From positions 87,615,685 through 87,679,684 of the forward strand of contig OZ020598.1 in NCBI GenBank assembly GCA_963971535.1: DNA of 64,000 bases, in the 5' to 3' direction. Below the pieces are notes generated by a model that worked only from the letters and a program-made list of their open reading frames with translations, searched no databases and had not been told where the DNA came from. Numbering within the stretch: position 1 is the stretch's first letter; each line of letters starts with the position of its first letter. Shown here in pieces: positions 43,740-55,182 of the stretch. Source of the stretch: Notolepis coatsorum. Its lineage: Eukaryota > Chordata > Actinopteri > Aulopiformes > Paralepididae. The position numbers and the translations under genes are program-made.

Positions 43740-45100
43740 GCCTGACAGTTCAGTCAGGCTAGCCATCCCAGCTAAAGGCAGGGACAGCTAGTTAGCTTTA
43801 GCTACGTTATAATATTGAGTGCTAACGTGTGGTTCAGTCGGGATAGCCATGATGATGTCGGCTAGTAGCTAGCTTAGCTACCTAGAGAGAGCGCGTGCAG
43901 CATTGTTATGCCAAGATGAAGTGACGGTCATTCGGCAGATGAACTTCGTCAACTCCACGCGGTTGTCTCCATCCTCTTGGACGTTTGGTGAGTTTTTAAT
44001 GCACTCTATTCTATTCCCGCCGAGGATATATCTCTCTCTCTCTCTCGGGAGCCAAACGGGCCGGCTAGCTGTTGTAGTAGCTAACGGTGTGTGGCCTGGT
44101 GTCAGCACCTGGTGCGAGGGAGGTGAGCTTGGTGTTTCATTATGAGAATATCTCCATGCTCAAGTCGGCTATAGTCTGCGAGGGACTTGTTGCCAGCACC
44201 GCTATGGTAAACACCACTCTGTAGTGGGACGTGTATTGCCTTCTTTTTCCCTTCCCTCTTCGGATGAGAAGAGGAAAACACAGCGGCTGTCTGAAGTGTT
44301 GGCCTGTATTGCTTTTCTCACGTTGTACAGTTTTTCAGTGGTAGCCGCATAGCTTGCTTCTGCGTTAGCTAGTGGTTAGCAATAGCCGGGTTGAGCTAAC
44401 TGTTAGCCAGTTAGCTGTTTAGCTACGACATTAGCTGCTCGTTTTCGCTCGGCTGGGAACGTTAGCTTGATGCTATCAGTTAGCCTAGAGTTAGCTGTTA
44501 GCTTGTGCTACGACCATTGACATTAGCCGTGAGAATAGCAGGCCCTGGCACTCTGACTACGACATCATCTTTGACAGAAGATGTAGTCGGGCCTGCACCA
44601 TGACAAGGCTCCGGCCATAGCTTCTTTTTGTCCCGCCAGCGAGAGGCCTTTCGTCAACGTGGAGATCTGTGTTGCGGCCTTTCGCCCTGCGTTCCTTGGT
44701 GCAGGTAAGATGTCCATTGGACATTACCCCACTATTCCTTCCTTCCCCTCCCGAATGTTTTGTTAATAACGATGTTTTTTTCCAGGCAAAACATATGTTA
44801 CTTCACAACATTTGGAGATATGACATGTGCTGTGTGTGAATTGTCTTGGTAGTTTGTGTAGCTTGGGTAGCGTTGGCCAAAGCTGTGTGTGGCCTGGTGT
44901 CAGTACCTGGCTACTCTATTTGCAGTTAGCCTATTTAGCTGATGTCGGCCATTGGCTCCTTGCTACTTTGTTTTCTCTGGTATAGACCCTCTTCTCTTTG
45001 GATTTAAGTGTTGATCTTTGTCCTTTTGGATCTATGTATATTCATGTTGCCTTTGTGAAGTTATCTTTTCCTTCTGTTTTGTTCTTCCATTAAAAGTTGA
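43740..45100 (+). other. GC-richer stretch with GTTAGCTA motifs; possible untranslated exons
   Basis: Many GTTAGCTAG-type words, some CpG, and two donor-like junctions: TTGGACGTTTGGTGAGTTTT near 43979-43998 and TTGGTGCAGGTAAGATG near 44696-44712. A fish promoter with non-coding first exons on the plus strand would look like this, but no coding exon was recognised downstream in the window. GTGTGTGGCCTGGTGTCAG occurs twice (44087 and 44885). Confidence 0.25.
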
Positions 45101-45129
45101 ATATCCTTTAGTGGCTCATCTTTGCTTAT

Positions 45130-45204
45130 CTCTCTCATACATGCTCTCTCTCTAACACACACACACACAGACATGCTCTCTCTCTCTAACACACAAACAC
45201 ACAT

Positions 45205-45239
<35 letters not shown>

Positions 45240-45395
45240 AACACACAGACATGCTCTATATCTCTCTCTAACACACAAAATGACATGCTCTCTCTCTATA
45301 TATTTCTCTCTCTTTCTAACACACATATATACATGCTCTCTCTCTAACACACACACACAAACAGACATACTCTCTCTCTATCTCTCTCTCTCTGG
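45130..45395. repeat. CT/CA microsatellite cluster
   Basis: Alternating CTCTCT and ACACACA blocks joined by ACATGCTCTC units, repeated about eight times with variable length. Confidence 0.9.
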
Positions 45396-45562
45396 CCTTG
45401 CTCTGGTGGAGGGTCAGGGGCATTGCCGGGTGTGTGCAGCGATAACACTGTATATTGACTGTAGAACGGGAGCTCTCTCTCGCTCTCTCTCTTGCTATAT
45501 GTTGACTGTATCATGCCCAGCCTCGGGCAGCGCTATTATTTAAGAATATGTTGACTGTATGA

Positions 45563-45612
45563 TTTTTTTTTTTTTTTTTTTTTAACCTTTTGGGGGGGGG
45601 GGGGGGGGGGGG
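45563..45612. repeat. T-run followed by G-run
   Basis: About 20 T (45564-45583) and, after AACCTTT, 21 G (45592-45612). Assembly across the G-run may be unreliable. Confidence 0.9.
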
Positions 45613-45798
45613 CTCGCGTTTAAATCTCACACAAGGCCTCGCATTTCTCCCAGGCGGCCCTGTATGTATACATTTACTATAGGTATACTCTTTTTGACAT
45701 GGATTAAGCTAATTAGCTTTAACAATCTTGATTCCTGAGCCTATTTTATTCAAAAGGAAGATAATGATTTAATGTATATAGCCTATATATAAAAATGT

Positions 45799-45900
45799 GT
45801 GCTGTCAATCGATTACAATATTTAACTCGATTAATCGCATGATTGTCCATAGTTAACTCACGATTAATCGCAAATTAATCGCGCGTTAATACCGTGTTAA
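45799..45900. mobile_element. hAT terminal remnant
   Basis: GTGCTGTCAATCGATTA, CTCGATTAATCGCATGATTG and TCACGATTAATCGCAAATTA are phrases of a hAT family terminus frequent in fish genomes. The other end is not identified. Confidence 0.5.
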
Positions 45901-45920
45901 CTTTGACTCAACCTGTCTGT

Positions 45921-46460
45921 GTCATGTCCCCTGTGTCCTAGTGGCGTTGTCTCATGGGGTATACAGAATTTGGTGTGGAGGCAGTCCCTGAGGCATCCAC
46001 AGCTGCTGGCGATTGGCAATCGCCTGACTACTAGTACCCAGCTCATACTGCAAGACAGCGCCAGATTGTATTCTCAGCTAACCCAGTCAGTCAGTCATCG
46101 TTTTTGCTTGTAGCTTGTTTATTCCTGTACCTGTCGTGCCACGTCTAACCCCGCCTGTCCTCCCTTGTCTCTAGTCCACTACCTGGCTCCCCTCCCAGCG
46201 TTCATCCTGGATCCCGTGTATGACCCTTGCTCGTCGTCGTCGGACTACCCTGCTCCTGGATCTCTGTGTCTGAGTTCCCCGCCTCGTCTACGAAGCTCCG
46301 CCTGTCGGACTACGACTCTCCTGGATCAACCACACACAGTCTGAGAACCCGGCCTTGTCTTTGACCTCACGCTTGTCTAACTACTCTCCTTTTTTATATT
46401 AAACACCCTTGGAACCTGTCCAGTTGTCTGTTCTATCTCTGCGCTAGAGCCTCACGGTCA
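45921..46460 (+). mobile_element. Possible gypsy-type LTR remnant (fossil)
   Basis: The composition and word order (CTGGATCCCGTGTATGACC, a C-rich middle, then TTTTTTATATTAAACACCC as a polyadenylation-like site and CTCTGCGCTAGAG near the end) resemble fish Ty3/gypsy LTRs. No clear TG/CA boundary or target duplication was found, so the call is weak. Confidence 0.33.
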
Positions 46461-46469
46461 AACCATTTA

Positions 46470-47130
46470 TCAACACAGTACTTGCAGGTGTGTGTACGAC
46501 TTGTGTGATGTTTGATGAATCCAGATCTCTTCTACTCTTTCTACGCAATGTTGATAAATGAGGGCCCAGGCTATCAGAAGTAAGCTCAGTCTGTGACATG
46601 CACTGTTAGCAGTCATCAGCTCCTCAGTAAAAGCTTAAAAGATTAAAAAAGTTTAAAGACTTATTACTGTCAAGTAATTCTGATACTGTGTTTGTATTGT
46701 GCTTACAGTTTCACAAGATTATCAGTAAAGTTCATGAAAATCAGCAGCTTTGGGGTGTTTATCTTGTTGGATAGTTAGCATCATCAGCTAGCGAGGCCTA
46801 CACAATAGGTACTGTATACATCTTGAGTAAAGTGCGTATGTACATAACATGCATGCAAAGGTTTGAGGTTGTAGGCGCTCAAAACAGCGGTGTTGAGTGT
46901 TGAAACACAGTAGCAACAACAACAGCCCTGCAATTTAGCTCCATTCTCTGGTCCCTATAGGTGTCTGTTGGCAGCAGTTATGATATTGTTCTGTAGAATC
47001 TACACCCCACAATAACTGATGACTCACCTGAGCTCAAACAAAGGGGCCTATTGAAAGACTCCCACCAGTGCGTTAGACTTAACCAGGCTCTCTCTCCCCT
47101 AAACACAACGAGCCGGTTCTGTGCTCCGCT
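46470..47130. other. Unassigned stretch
   Basis: No gene or repeat recognised. Confidence 0.35.
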
Positions 47131-47133
47131 CAC

Positions 47134-47312
47134 ACTCCTGGTAAACAACGCCTCCTCCCTCGTGCTTTGTTAACGCCAGAGCAGTGTTGTAGTACTCGAG
47201 TCCTTGACTGATACTCGAGATTTAGTCGCTCGACTACGACACTGGTCGTAACGCAGACGGATATGTTCTCCGCTCACACTCCTGATAAACAATGCTTTGT
47301 TAAACACCAGAG
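47134..47312. repeat. Diverged direct duplication
   Basis: TCCGCTCACACTCCTGGTAA, GCTTTGTTAACGCCAGAG on the left and TCCGCTCACACTCCTGATAA, GCTTTGTTAAACACCAGAG on the right form two related units. A 63-base hAT derivative lies between them. Confidence 0.7.
47182..47244. mobile_element. 63-bp hAT derivative
   Basis: CAGTGTTGTAGTACTCGAGT at the left and GCTCGACTACGACACTG at the right are the ends of the element at 50152-50611, joined by a few bases of CTCGAGATTTAGT-type sequence. No target duplication is visible, so it may be an internal deletion product that has since decayed. Confidence 0.65.
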
Positions 47313-47725
47313 ACCCAGAAATTGGTTGCTTGTCAAAATGCCTCGATCGCCTCCCAGGTTTGTGGACTTTTCTCCAAAAGAAAAGCAGATAAATAACCGG
47401 TTCTGGAGCAGAGAGCGGGCGAGAGGTGCGTGGACGGTGTGTCGTGAACTCACTTCATGACCGACCCACCAGGAATGGATGATTAATGTTTAACTGATCA
47501 ATACAAAGTATGAGTAGACGGCATGCTCTATTAGAGGGATTAGTGTTTGGTGTGTATGCCAGGGTGGATTAGCATTTCCAGTGGCGTGCAGTTCCTGTTC
47601 AGCTGCAGTAGGTTGGACTCAGAGCACAGCGGGTTGCTCCAGTGCAGTGAATGACTTTGGATAAAGTGCTTTATAAATGCGGCATTTACAATTTTTTTTT
47701 CCATTTGTAAAGAATGCTTGTTTAA

Positions 47726-48970
47726 CACTTTGAGTGCCAGCGAAGAGATTTCTCGTTATTCATGCCAACCGTTCAGTGCCAACGACGAGAGATTTTTTTT
47801 TTTATTATTAGCGATTTCCATTCATATTTCATCAATCTAGCCTCACGTTACCACTGGAACTCTCTCTGAGCTCCATTGGGAAAATACCGCGCCCTATCGT
47901 CTCTCCCTATGGTACTGCACCCCTTTGGATTGGATTGAATGAAACGCATAAAATGAGCCGCTCGAATTCATTGTGGACCATCAGAACAGCGTGGAATCGG
48001 TGTTTCGACCACCCAGCATTGGATCAATAAACGCGATCGATATTTGGAATGGCGATCAGGAATTGGAATAATCTTTTTGGAAAACATCTGATGTAAGGAA
48101 TCTATTTTACCAGTCTTGGGATAATCAGAGTTTTTTTCACAGAGATATCAACGTGGGCCCTATGTGTGTGTGCGTGTGTGTGTGTGTGCTGATAAGGAAA
48201 TGGATAATACATTTTTCAGCCCGCTTCTATCACCGGTTCCTGACAGGGAGCGAGCGAGCGAACTAGAGACGAAATCGCGCGCGACACTGTCCTGATATGA
48301 GGCGGCGCGTGTCCGAGTGTGTCTGTGTGTGTGTGTGTTACCTGGAAGCACACGTGGGGGGGCCTGCGATTCTTGACCAATAAAAAGTGTTTAGGGGCGG
48401 GACTCGGCCGCATAATCGCTCAACTAGAGACACAGCGAGCGAATATCTGAGGGGTGGACGACATCGCTGCTCAGTTCGCTGTCGCTCGCGGCAGGTCAGG
48501 ATAGTCTGATTGAAACGAATACATTTTAATCATTTTCGCAATCACGCTCGCTCGCGTCGCTCCCTGTCAGGAAGGGGTGTATAGCGTGCATAAGTACACA
48601 TATACTATCGATAATCTAGCGTTTATTTGAAAACTATTCATAAATAGGCCGAAAAATTACAACATTTTTTGTGTATTCCAGTGTATTCCACTAAAGGGCG
48701 ATTATCACAGAATCTTTATATTTTCCTGAAACTTTCAAAAAACCAGAGTTTTTCAAAATGGTAAAAATGGAAATGAACTGATTAAAAAACAATCCGTTTC
48801 GACAATGTTGACTGCAAATAAGTCATTGATAAGCGACGGCCATATTATACACATAGTAGCCATAGTTTAAGATATAGTTTATGCGTTCGCAAATATGAAA
48901 GCTCTATCATTGAAGTGGGCGTTGGCACGCAATGGGGTTCCGGGGCACCGCATGGCTGGCACTGAAAGTG
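47726..48970. mobile_element. piggyBac-like non-autonomous element
   Basis: Ends CACTTTGAGTGCCAGC and GCTGGCACTGAAAGTG (one mismatch in 16), flanked by TTAA at 47722-47725 and 48971-48974. Inside are further inverted segments: TTCCTGACAGGGAGCGAGCG near 48237 mirrors CGCTCCCTGTCAGGAAG near 48557. No transposase is encoded. Confidence 0.85.
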
Positions 48971-48999
48971 TTAAGACTCAAAACTCAAAGTTTCACACT

Positions 49000-49386
49000 T
49001 GAGACTTGCCCTATAGTCTTAATTTGGGAATTGCCCGTCCTTACTTGGAGACCTGCAAAACAACGACTTGGTCCCACCTCTAGGAACCTCTTCCATTCAA
49101 CTGATGTTGTCAGATCACACTATAGGAGTATCTCACTACAAAAAAAAAAGAAAGGAAGAAAAAGCAGGTCAGCTGACACCTTCCCGCGTGGTGCCAGTTG
49201 GCATTGACACCATCTGTCGCACACTCACATGTGCATTAAGTCGACGCCCCCGAGTGCCAAACACAGTCAGTGTGCAGACAATTCATCTTAACAACCCATG
49301 ATCCTCCTGGAGAACATTATTACCCCATGATTAATGGTCCCCATCACCAAACGCTCCGGCCCATGAACCCCCCCCCCCCCCCCCCC
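49000..49386. other. Unassigned stretch ending in a C-run
   Basis: Nothing recognised except about 17 C at 49370-49386. Confidence 0.4.
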
Positions 49387-49389
49387 AGG

Positions 49390-49608
49390 GGGTCATCTGA
49401 TTATCCTGAGCAGAAGATGTGAATTGTGGCGTGATTAACCCTATCTGTATATTGTGTGTTGTATATTGTGTCCTATATGTTACCTTTGTGTTTATATTGT
49501 CTATATCTTTTTTCATATACACCGTGGGAATGGGGGAGCGTAATTAAAATTGTCTGTATGTCTCGCACAAATGGAAAACTGACAAATAAAGTTGACTTTG
49601 ACTTTCAG
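49390..49608 (+). mobile_element. LINE 3' UTR and tail
   Basis: Ends GACAAATAAAGTTGACTTTG then ACTTTC, a polyadenylation-like signal followed by a TTGACTT-type repeat tail as in Rex1-like fish LINEs. No coding part is present. Confidence 0.45.
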
Positions 49609-49692
49609 GTGTGATTTTTTTTTAAAGGTTTATTATTGGTCCTATCTTAGAATTCAACCACCTCTATTCACCTTATTTTGTCATCGTAGTTC

Positions 49693-49790
49693 TATTCAAG
49701 ATTCAAGAGGTTTATTCCTCACATACATACACAATAAGACATTGAAGTGAAATGAAGTGAAGTGGCCATGCCTGCTTCGATTGTGCAAAA
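49693..49790 (-). mobile_element. LINE 3' tail (opposite strand)
   Basis: CAAGATTCAAGAGGTTTATT then CCTCACATACATAC reads on the minus strand as an AATAAACC signal followed by a CTTGAATCTTG tail, common at fish Rex1-like LINE ends. Confidence 0.45.
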
Positions 49791-49794
49791 AAAT

Positions 49795-50105
49795 ACAAAT
49801 AATAATAAGGTTGCTGAACTTTGTGGCAAAGCTATTGTGGACAAAACTGCTTAGCCAGCTAATACTTCTTGTGACAAAGTAAAAGAACAAGTGGATTACA
49901 GTTTTTCATTCAACATCGTTTAAAAAGCAGCAAGCTAGCGTCGTCCTTGTTGCCTGGAAACACAAGGCGAACAGCTTTCAGTGGGCAGTAGCCGTGGTGA
50001 TGTCATCATTAGAATGTTAAATTCTCAGAATTCTAATCCCACCTCTGCGATGGCAGCAAGGGTTGCTCTGTATAGCGGGGTGTTCAGCTGGTGCTCGGGG
50101 GGTCG
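49795..50105. other. Unassigned stretch
   Basis: No gene or repeat recognised. Confidence 0.35.
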
Positions 50106-50109
50106 AGGT

Positions 50110-50660
50110 GGTCCCTTGTAGCTCAGTGGGTGCAGCGTTTGGCTCTCTGAACAGTGTTGTTGTACTCGAGTCCTGGACTGATTTTCAGGACTCATGACTC
50201 GACTTGGACTTGAGCACTGATGAGTCGGACTTGGACTTGGACTCAAGCGTTGATTGCATTCGGACTCGGAAGGTGCAGACGAGGACCCGGACTTGTTAAT
50301 TGATAAATACAGTACATTTTGATATTTTTTTTGTAATAGGCCCTAATCATTTGGCATAAGATATTGTAAATAAACTCCCTTTGAAATGGTTACCGCTGTG
50401 TCATTTATGTTTAATGTAGACCTTTTTTTTACGTCAGCTCTTTGACTGCCAGAGTAGAGTGGACTCAACCTTGATGACTTGGACTTGGACTCGGACCAGG
50501 GTAACGAACGGGAAATCGACTCGGGCTTTGGTGACTCGGACTTGGATTCGGACTTGAACACTGGGGACTCGAGACTCGGACTCGAGATTTAGTGACTCGA
50601 CTACAACACTGTCTCTGAACATGGTACTAACACTGCCAGAGTTACAGTAGAGAGGCTTCT
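50110..50660 (+). mobile_element. tRNA-like SINE head, split by a hAT
   Basis: GTCCCTTGTAGCTCAGTGGG and TGCAGCGTTTGGCTCTCTGA resemble the 5' part of a tRNA with an A box (TAGCTCAGTGGG). The text resumes after the hAT as ACATGGTACTAACACTGCCA and GAGTTACAG. A B box is not recognisable, so this is a decayed SINE head and not a tRNA gene. Confidence 0.5.
50152..50611. mobile_element. Non-autonomous hAT with CTCGGACTTGG-type repeats
   Basis: 460 bases with ends CAGTGTTGTTGTACTCGAGT and GACTCGACTACAACACTG, flanked by a perfect 8-bp duplication TCTCTGAA (50144-50151 and 50612-50619). Both sides are rich in GACTCGGACTTGGACT-like repeats. No transposase. Confidence 0.92.
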
Positions 50661-50664
50661 GGGA

Positions 50665-51370
50665 GGCCAACCATACAGTAAAATGGATACAGGCATTCCA
50701 AGTCAAATCAGGTGTTTCTTTACCCAAAAAAAAGACAATAATAATAATACTAACAATAATAATAATAATAATATCGTAGAACATAATAAAAAATGCTTTG
50801 TGCATTGTGAAATCAGTCAGTACCCAGTTCATTGTGGATTGAGCAGCCCCAGATACAGGAGCCATCACACATTCAGGAGTTCTCCCTGTGATATCTAGCT
50901 TTATAGGAGTGAGTGCTGCGTGTTCATTATTATTGTCTGATCTGTCTAGGGGCACAGGATTAACATATATGAATTCTAAAACGCGCAGCATTCCCTTCTA
51001 AAGTATGAGACGTGTTTTTTAGCTATAGTCCCCAATCCCCAGCAGCTGAGCCACTCCACTACAAAATAATACACTGTGAGGATAACACCCTATACATTTT
51101 ATGGACACACACACACACACACACACTGGACTGACGGCAACGACAAAGCATCAGATCAGCTGGTTTAAATACCACATCCAAGCAAGATCATGGGTTGATC
51201 TAAAAGGTTGACTGGAATCCAGCTGATTGGACAGCGCTTCTACAAGTAATATAAAGCGATCTCTCTCTTGTGATCATTGTATAATTGGTCTTTAACTGGA
51301 CCTTGAAATTGTTAGCAGCAATTACAACTGGATTGAATGGATGAGAGAATGAATTTCATGAAATGTAATA
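50665..51370. other. Unassigned stretch
   Basis: A short AAT-repeat near 50740-50775 and a CA run near 51105. No gene recognised. Confidence 0.35.
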
Positions 51371-51374
51371 AGAG

Positions 51375-51632
51375 GGCGACGGACAGTGACTTGGGAGGTA
51401 GAGCAGTCGTCTGGTAATCTGGAGGTTCCTCGATTCGATTCCCCTCCTCCCGGGCAGTGTGTCGAAGTGTCCTTGAGCAAGACACTTAACCCCTAATTGC
51501 TCCCGATGTGCAGGTTGGCACCTTGCATGGTTGCCTTCACCGTTGGTGTATGAATGGGTGAAATGTGAGGAGCAAATTGTAAAGCGATTTGGATAAAAGC
51601 GCTATATAAATGCAGCCATTTACCAAAAATCA
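51375..51632 (+). mobile_element. V-SINE-type tRNA-derived SINE
   Basis: A tRNA-like head with GGGAGGTAGAGCAGTCGT and B-box-like TCGATTCGATTCC (near 51430), a conserved core (GTGTCCTTGAGCAAGACACT, TAACCCCTAATTGCTCCC) and the tail AAGCGCTATATAAATGCAG then CCATTTACC. This order is that of fish V-SINEs, whose 3' end is shared with a partner LINE. Confidence 0.85.
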
Positions 51633-51639
51633 TATTGCA

Positions 51640-52135
51640 GTCATTACATACAACACAACAAAACCTGACGGCTTATTTCCATTGTGGTCCTCTAAAGAAT
51701 AACACTTAACACACCACAAGATAAGAAAGCAAGACGACAACAAGGCAGCAAGCGAGTGCAATCAACACATGAACAGCAGGGGTTGGTAGCTATGTTTTCT
51801 TGGTCATAAAAAGAAAATATTCTACATTGTACTTTATAACCATTTGTCTAAGGTCCCTTTAAAAACACAGAGCACACAAAACACTACTGTACTGCGTTAT
51901 AGAGAAATGTGCTTTTGCCCATTAGGCTATTGAACCGAAACAGTGCATGTTTGCCAGTTAACAGTGGTGTATAGGTTCAGGGACAACAAGACAAATGCTC
52001 TTTTGTTGTCATTGGGCATTGTTGTCCTGAGGCATTGTTCTGTATTGGTCGCCCTCTAGTACACAAGGCAGGTCTTGCTTGGTAGATTACAGTAGATCCT
52101 TCTCAAGACAACTGGCCCTGGGATATTGCAGAGTC
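51640..52135. other. Unassigned stretch
   Basis: No gene or repeat recognised. Confidence 0.35.
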
Positions 52136-52141
52136 CCTTAA

Positions 52142-52372
52142 AGGAAAACGCCAACATTTTGGGAAATTAGCTTATCGTCTTCTCCAGAGAGAGAGAAAAG
52201 AAGATAGATACCAGTTTCCTGTCTGTGCATTCAGTAGAAAGCTATCTGGCTGCACGTTAGCCTAGCTTAGCACAATGAATGGAAGCGGACATGGCCGGTT
52301 AGCCTAGGCATTGTCCAACTAATACCTCTCCGGTTATGTGCGCTTCCATTTATTGTGCTAAGCTAATTTCCT
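52142..52372. mobile_element. 231-bp TTAA-flanked foldback MITE
   Basis: Ends AGGAAAACGCC and GCTAATTTCCT, flanked by TTAA (52138-52141, 52373-52376). Inner arms with ATTAGCTTA, TAGCCTAGCTTAGCACAATG and GGAAGCG mirror CGCTTCCATTTATTGTGCTA and AGCTAAT. A common type of fish TTAA MITE. Confidence 0.75.
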
Positions 52373-52379
52373 TTAAGGT

Positions 52380-53057
52380 TATCTGGCATAGAAATCAGCA
52401 GCTGTATCTCTATTGCCGTCGTTTTGATGAAAGTGATCCAGGAAAATGGCATTGCCAATGTTAGCAGTTCCTTCATATGATTTTTTATATTTTTCTGTTG
52501 GTCCCTGTGGCTGAACATTTTGAGAAAAGCTTATTCTATTGCATTATGTCATCATCAGCTGACCCCTGAGATTGGAGGTGCAATGAGTGAAGTGTTTCTT
52601 TGTTTGTTTTTTTAGTTTTTTGTAGGTGATGTCAACTCTGCAGTGGAAAGCACTTGTACCACAGTAGGCCACTTATTTCCCCTCTCTTGCTCTCTTGGGC
52701 AGAGGTGTTTCTGCCAGGCTGTGACGTACAGGCATAGAGACAGCTCTGCGTGGGAGTGTCGGCTTGATGCATTAGAATCAGAAAGTCCACGTGTTACCGT
52801 GTCAAAGGCGTCATTTGGATACATCCTAGTGGCAGCTGTGATGGACATTAATGTCCAAACATTAAGCAATGATATTTTTAAGGAAAACATCATTACCAAT
52901 ATTCATCAATAGAACATCAACATTCTATGGGATATATATATATACTGTACATATACGTACAGTATATATATGTGCCTGTACCGAAGCAGATCCAGCTTGC
53001 CTCTGATTGGTCTCCTTAACAGTTTGGGACTGTGGTGATGTAATTCATATAGGCATG
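52380..53057. other. Unassigned stretch
   Basis: Includes a small TA-rich palindrome (about 52928-52970, centred on TACATATACGTAC). No gene recognised. Confidence 0.4.
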
Positions 53058-53070
53058 CTGTGGCATCAAC

Positions 53071-53545
53071 ACTTTTTATTTTTTTTTAACTTTCTTTTCT
53101 TCTTTTTCTGTTTTTCTCCCATCCCAATTTAGTCGTGCCAATGCCCCCCTCCCCTGTCTTGATCCTTGCTCGCATGTGCCCCCCACTGGTCGGTCGTAGG
53201 GAGGGTTGAAGAATCTATCGCATGTCCCCTCCGATACATGGGGAGTCAGCCAGCCACTTCTTTTCACCTGCCAGCGCGGACTCATTGGCGAGGTGTAACG
53301 TGTGGGAGGCTCACACTACCCTCGACATCTCCTGTCCTTGCTGTGCAGGCGCCTTGACCGACCTGTAGGAGTCGCTGTTTACAATGACCAGATTACCACC
53401 CATCGACTCCCCTCCCGCTGACTCTGCCAATTGAGTCAGTATGACGGCCGGCCCAAGCCGGAGGCAATGCTGACAGCCGGATTCGATACCGGTGTCTCTC
53501 GCGTTGGTGACGAGTGCTTAGACCGCTGCGCCACCCAGCCGCACC
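53071..53545 (-). mobile_element. tRNA-derived SINE, copy 3
   Basis: Read on the minus strand: GCGGCTGGGTGGCGCAGCG, B-box-like CCGGTATCGAATCCGG, the same body as the copies at 6631 and 21460, and a purine-rich end. Flanked by CTGTGGCATCAAC (53058-53070 and 53546-53558). Confidence 0.92.
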
Positions 53546-53749
53546 CTGTGGCATCAACTCTTAAACCTCTGGACCCTGTATAGTGTATATCACTCTGCTC
53601 TTAGATGGATTACTGGTGACGGATATGCTACTCACCATTGTGTCCTTTAGGTCAGGATGGGTTGGCCTCCTCTTGCAGAAAGGCACAAGAAACAAGCAGC
53701 AGAGTAGTTGAGGGTATGACGGTCCATTAATATTTAAGGGATAACCAAC

Positions 53750-54257
53750 CAGTGGTGGAAGAAGTACACAGTAGAAGTACACAGTTTACTTAAGTAAAAG
53801 TATAAATACTCCATTCACATTCTACTTAGGTCAAAGTAGAGAAGTATTTGCTATTGAATGTAAGTATCTAAAGTAAAAGTACACATTCTACATGACATTT
53901 GTGTATCCATTGACCTCTATAGGTTGTGTTAAAGTGGTATGTGGTCCAGTTATGCTGCTCTGAATACCTTCCTCTTGAAGTTGACAGGCTTCAAATGTGA
54001 AAGTATATAATATTCATCCATTTTGTATTTTGTATATATTATGTTTTCTGTGCAAAATCCTTTTCTTCAAAGTAACTAGTAACTGATGGGTTCAGATAAA
54101 TGTAGTGGAGTAAAAAGTACAATATTTCCCTTGAAATGTAGTGGAGTAAAAGTATAAAGTTCCCTAAAATGAAAATACTCACATAAAGTACAAGTAGCTT
54201 GAAATTGTACTTAGGTACAGTACTTGAATAAAAATACGTAGTTACTGTCCACCACTG
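53750..54257. mobile_element. Non-autonomous hAT with AAGTA-rich ends
   Basis: 508 bases with ends CAGTGGTGGAAGAAGTAC and GTTACTGTCCACCACTG, flanked by TAACCAAC (53742-53749) and TAACCGAC (54258-54265), seven of eight matching. Subterminal repeats are AGTAAAAGTA and AAGTAC words. Confidence 0.88.
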
Positions 54258-54269
54258 TAACCGACACAG

Positions 54270-54610
54270 CGTTACCGAGGAAGCAGGTAGAGGTGAAGCT
54301 GAGAGGCCACAACACCTCTCTCTGAAAAAAACTCATGTGAAGTTATCCCTTGTATGCTCCCGTTAATCATCCATATCAACGCTAGAAAGATGATGTGCTC
54401 TAGGCAACATGAAGTCTGATAGCCACGTCCTACTCACTCCTGGCTGTATAGGTCACTGTGCAACTACACTTTTAGAACATGCACGTTTTTCAATTAACAG
54501 CATGAACATGCTGTTCAGAATGCCCTTCAAACAATTATAATCTGATATTTAACCAAGCCATGTGCTTTACTGTATGTACGTTAACACATGAAACACATTG
54601 ATTTGACAGC
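54270..54610. other. Unassigned stretch
   Basis: No gene recognised. The last 50 bases (from about 54565) recur in diverged form at 55120-55170, on the other side of the next hAT. Confidence 0.4.
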
Positions 54611-54619
54611 CCTGGTACT

Positions 54620-55108
54620 CAGGGGTGTAAAGTAATTGAGTAATTGTACTTCGTTACAATACTTAAGTACTGTTTTTGGGGATTATTAGGTTTGTATACT
54701 TGTACTTTAATCAATTACATTTCAAATGCAAATAATTAGTATATTTGTTTCTCTGGTCGAACTAACGGTAACGTTATTAATCCTGCGGCTGCACTTTATT
54801 TAAAAACAGCTCATCAAATCCCCATCAATCGAAAAAATTATCCCGCCCATACCCATGCTGATTGGTCCTTGTGCAAGACTAGAAAGCGAGGATCTTTGAT
54901 TAAACACCTGCTATCAGAAGAATAGACAGTCAGAAAACGTTTTAATGTTTACTTTTTAGTACTTAAGTACATTTAAAAGTAGAAACTTTTTTTTACTTTT
55001 ACTCAAGTGTGTTTTAGCCAGATACTCTGACTTTCACTTGAGTACGATTTTGAGACGGTACCCATACTTTCACTTAAGTATAATTTCTTGGTACTTTTTA
55101 CACCCCTG
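54620..55108. mobile_element. Non-autonomous hAT with CAGGGGTGTAAA ends
   Basis: 489 bases with ends CAGGGGTGTAAAGTAATTG and TACTTTTTACACCCCTG, flanked by CTGGTACT (54612-54619) and CTGGTATG (55109-55116), six of eight matching. Subterminal ACTTAAGTA words. No transposase. Confidence 0.8.
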
Positions 55109-55182
55109 CTGGTATGTCACTGTATGTACTGTACGTTAAGACATGAAACACATTTTACAGAGCCGTCACAGGATATATATAT

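Noticed and set aside
45921-46460. Confident LTR call
   Set aside because: Only composition and a polyadenylation-like site support it; no boundaries, so it was kept as low confidence.
50110-50151. tRNA gene at the TAGCTCAGTGGG motif
   Set aside because: No B box or cloverleaf can be completed, even across the hAT insertion.
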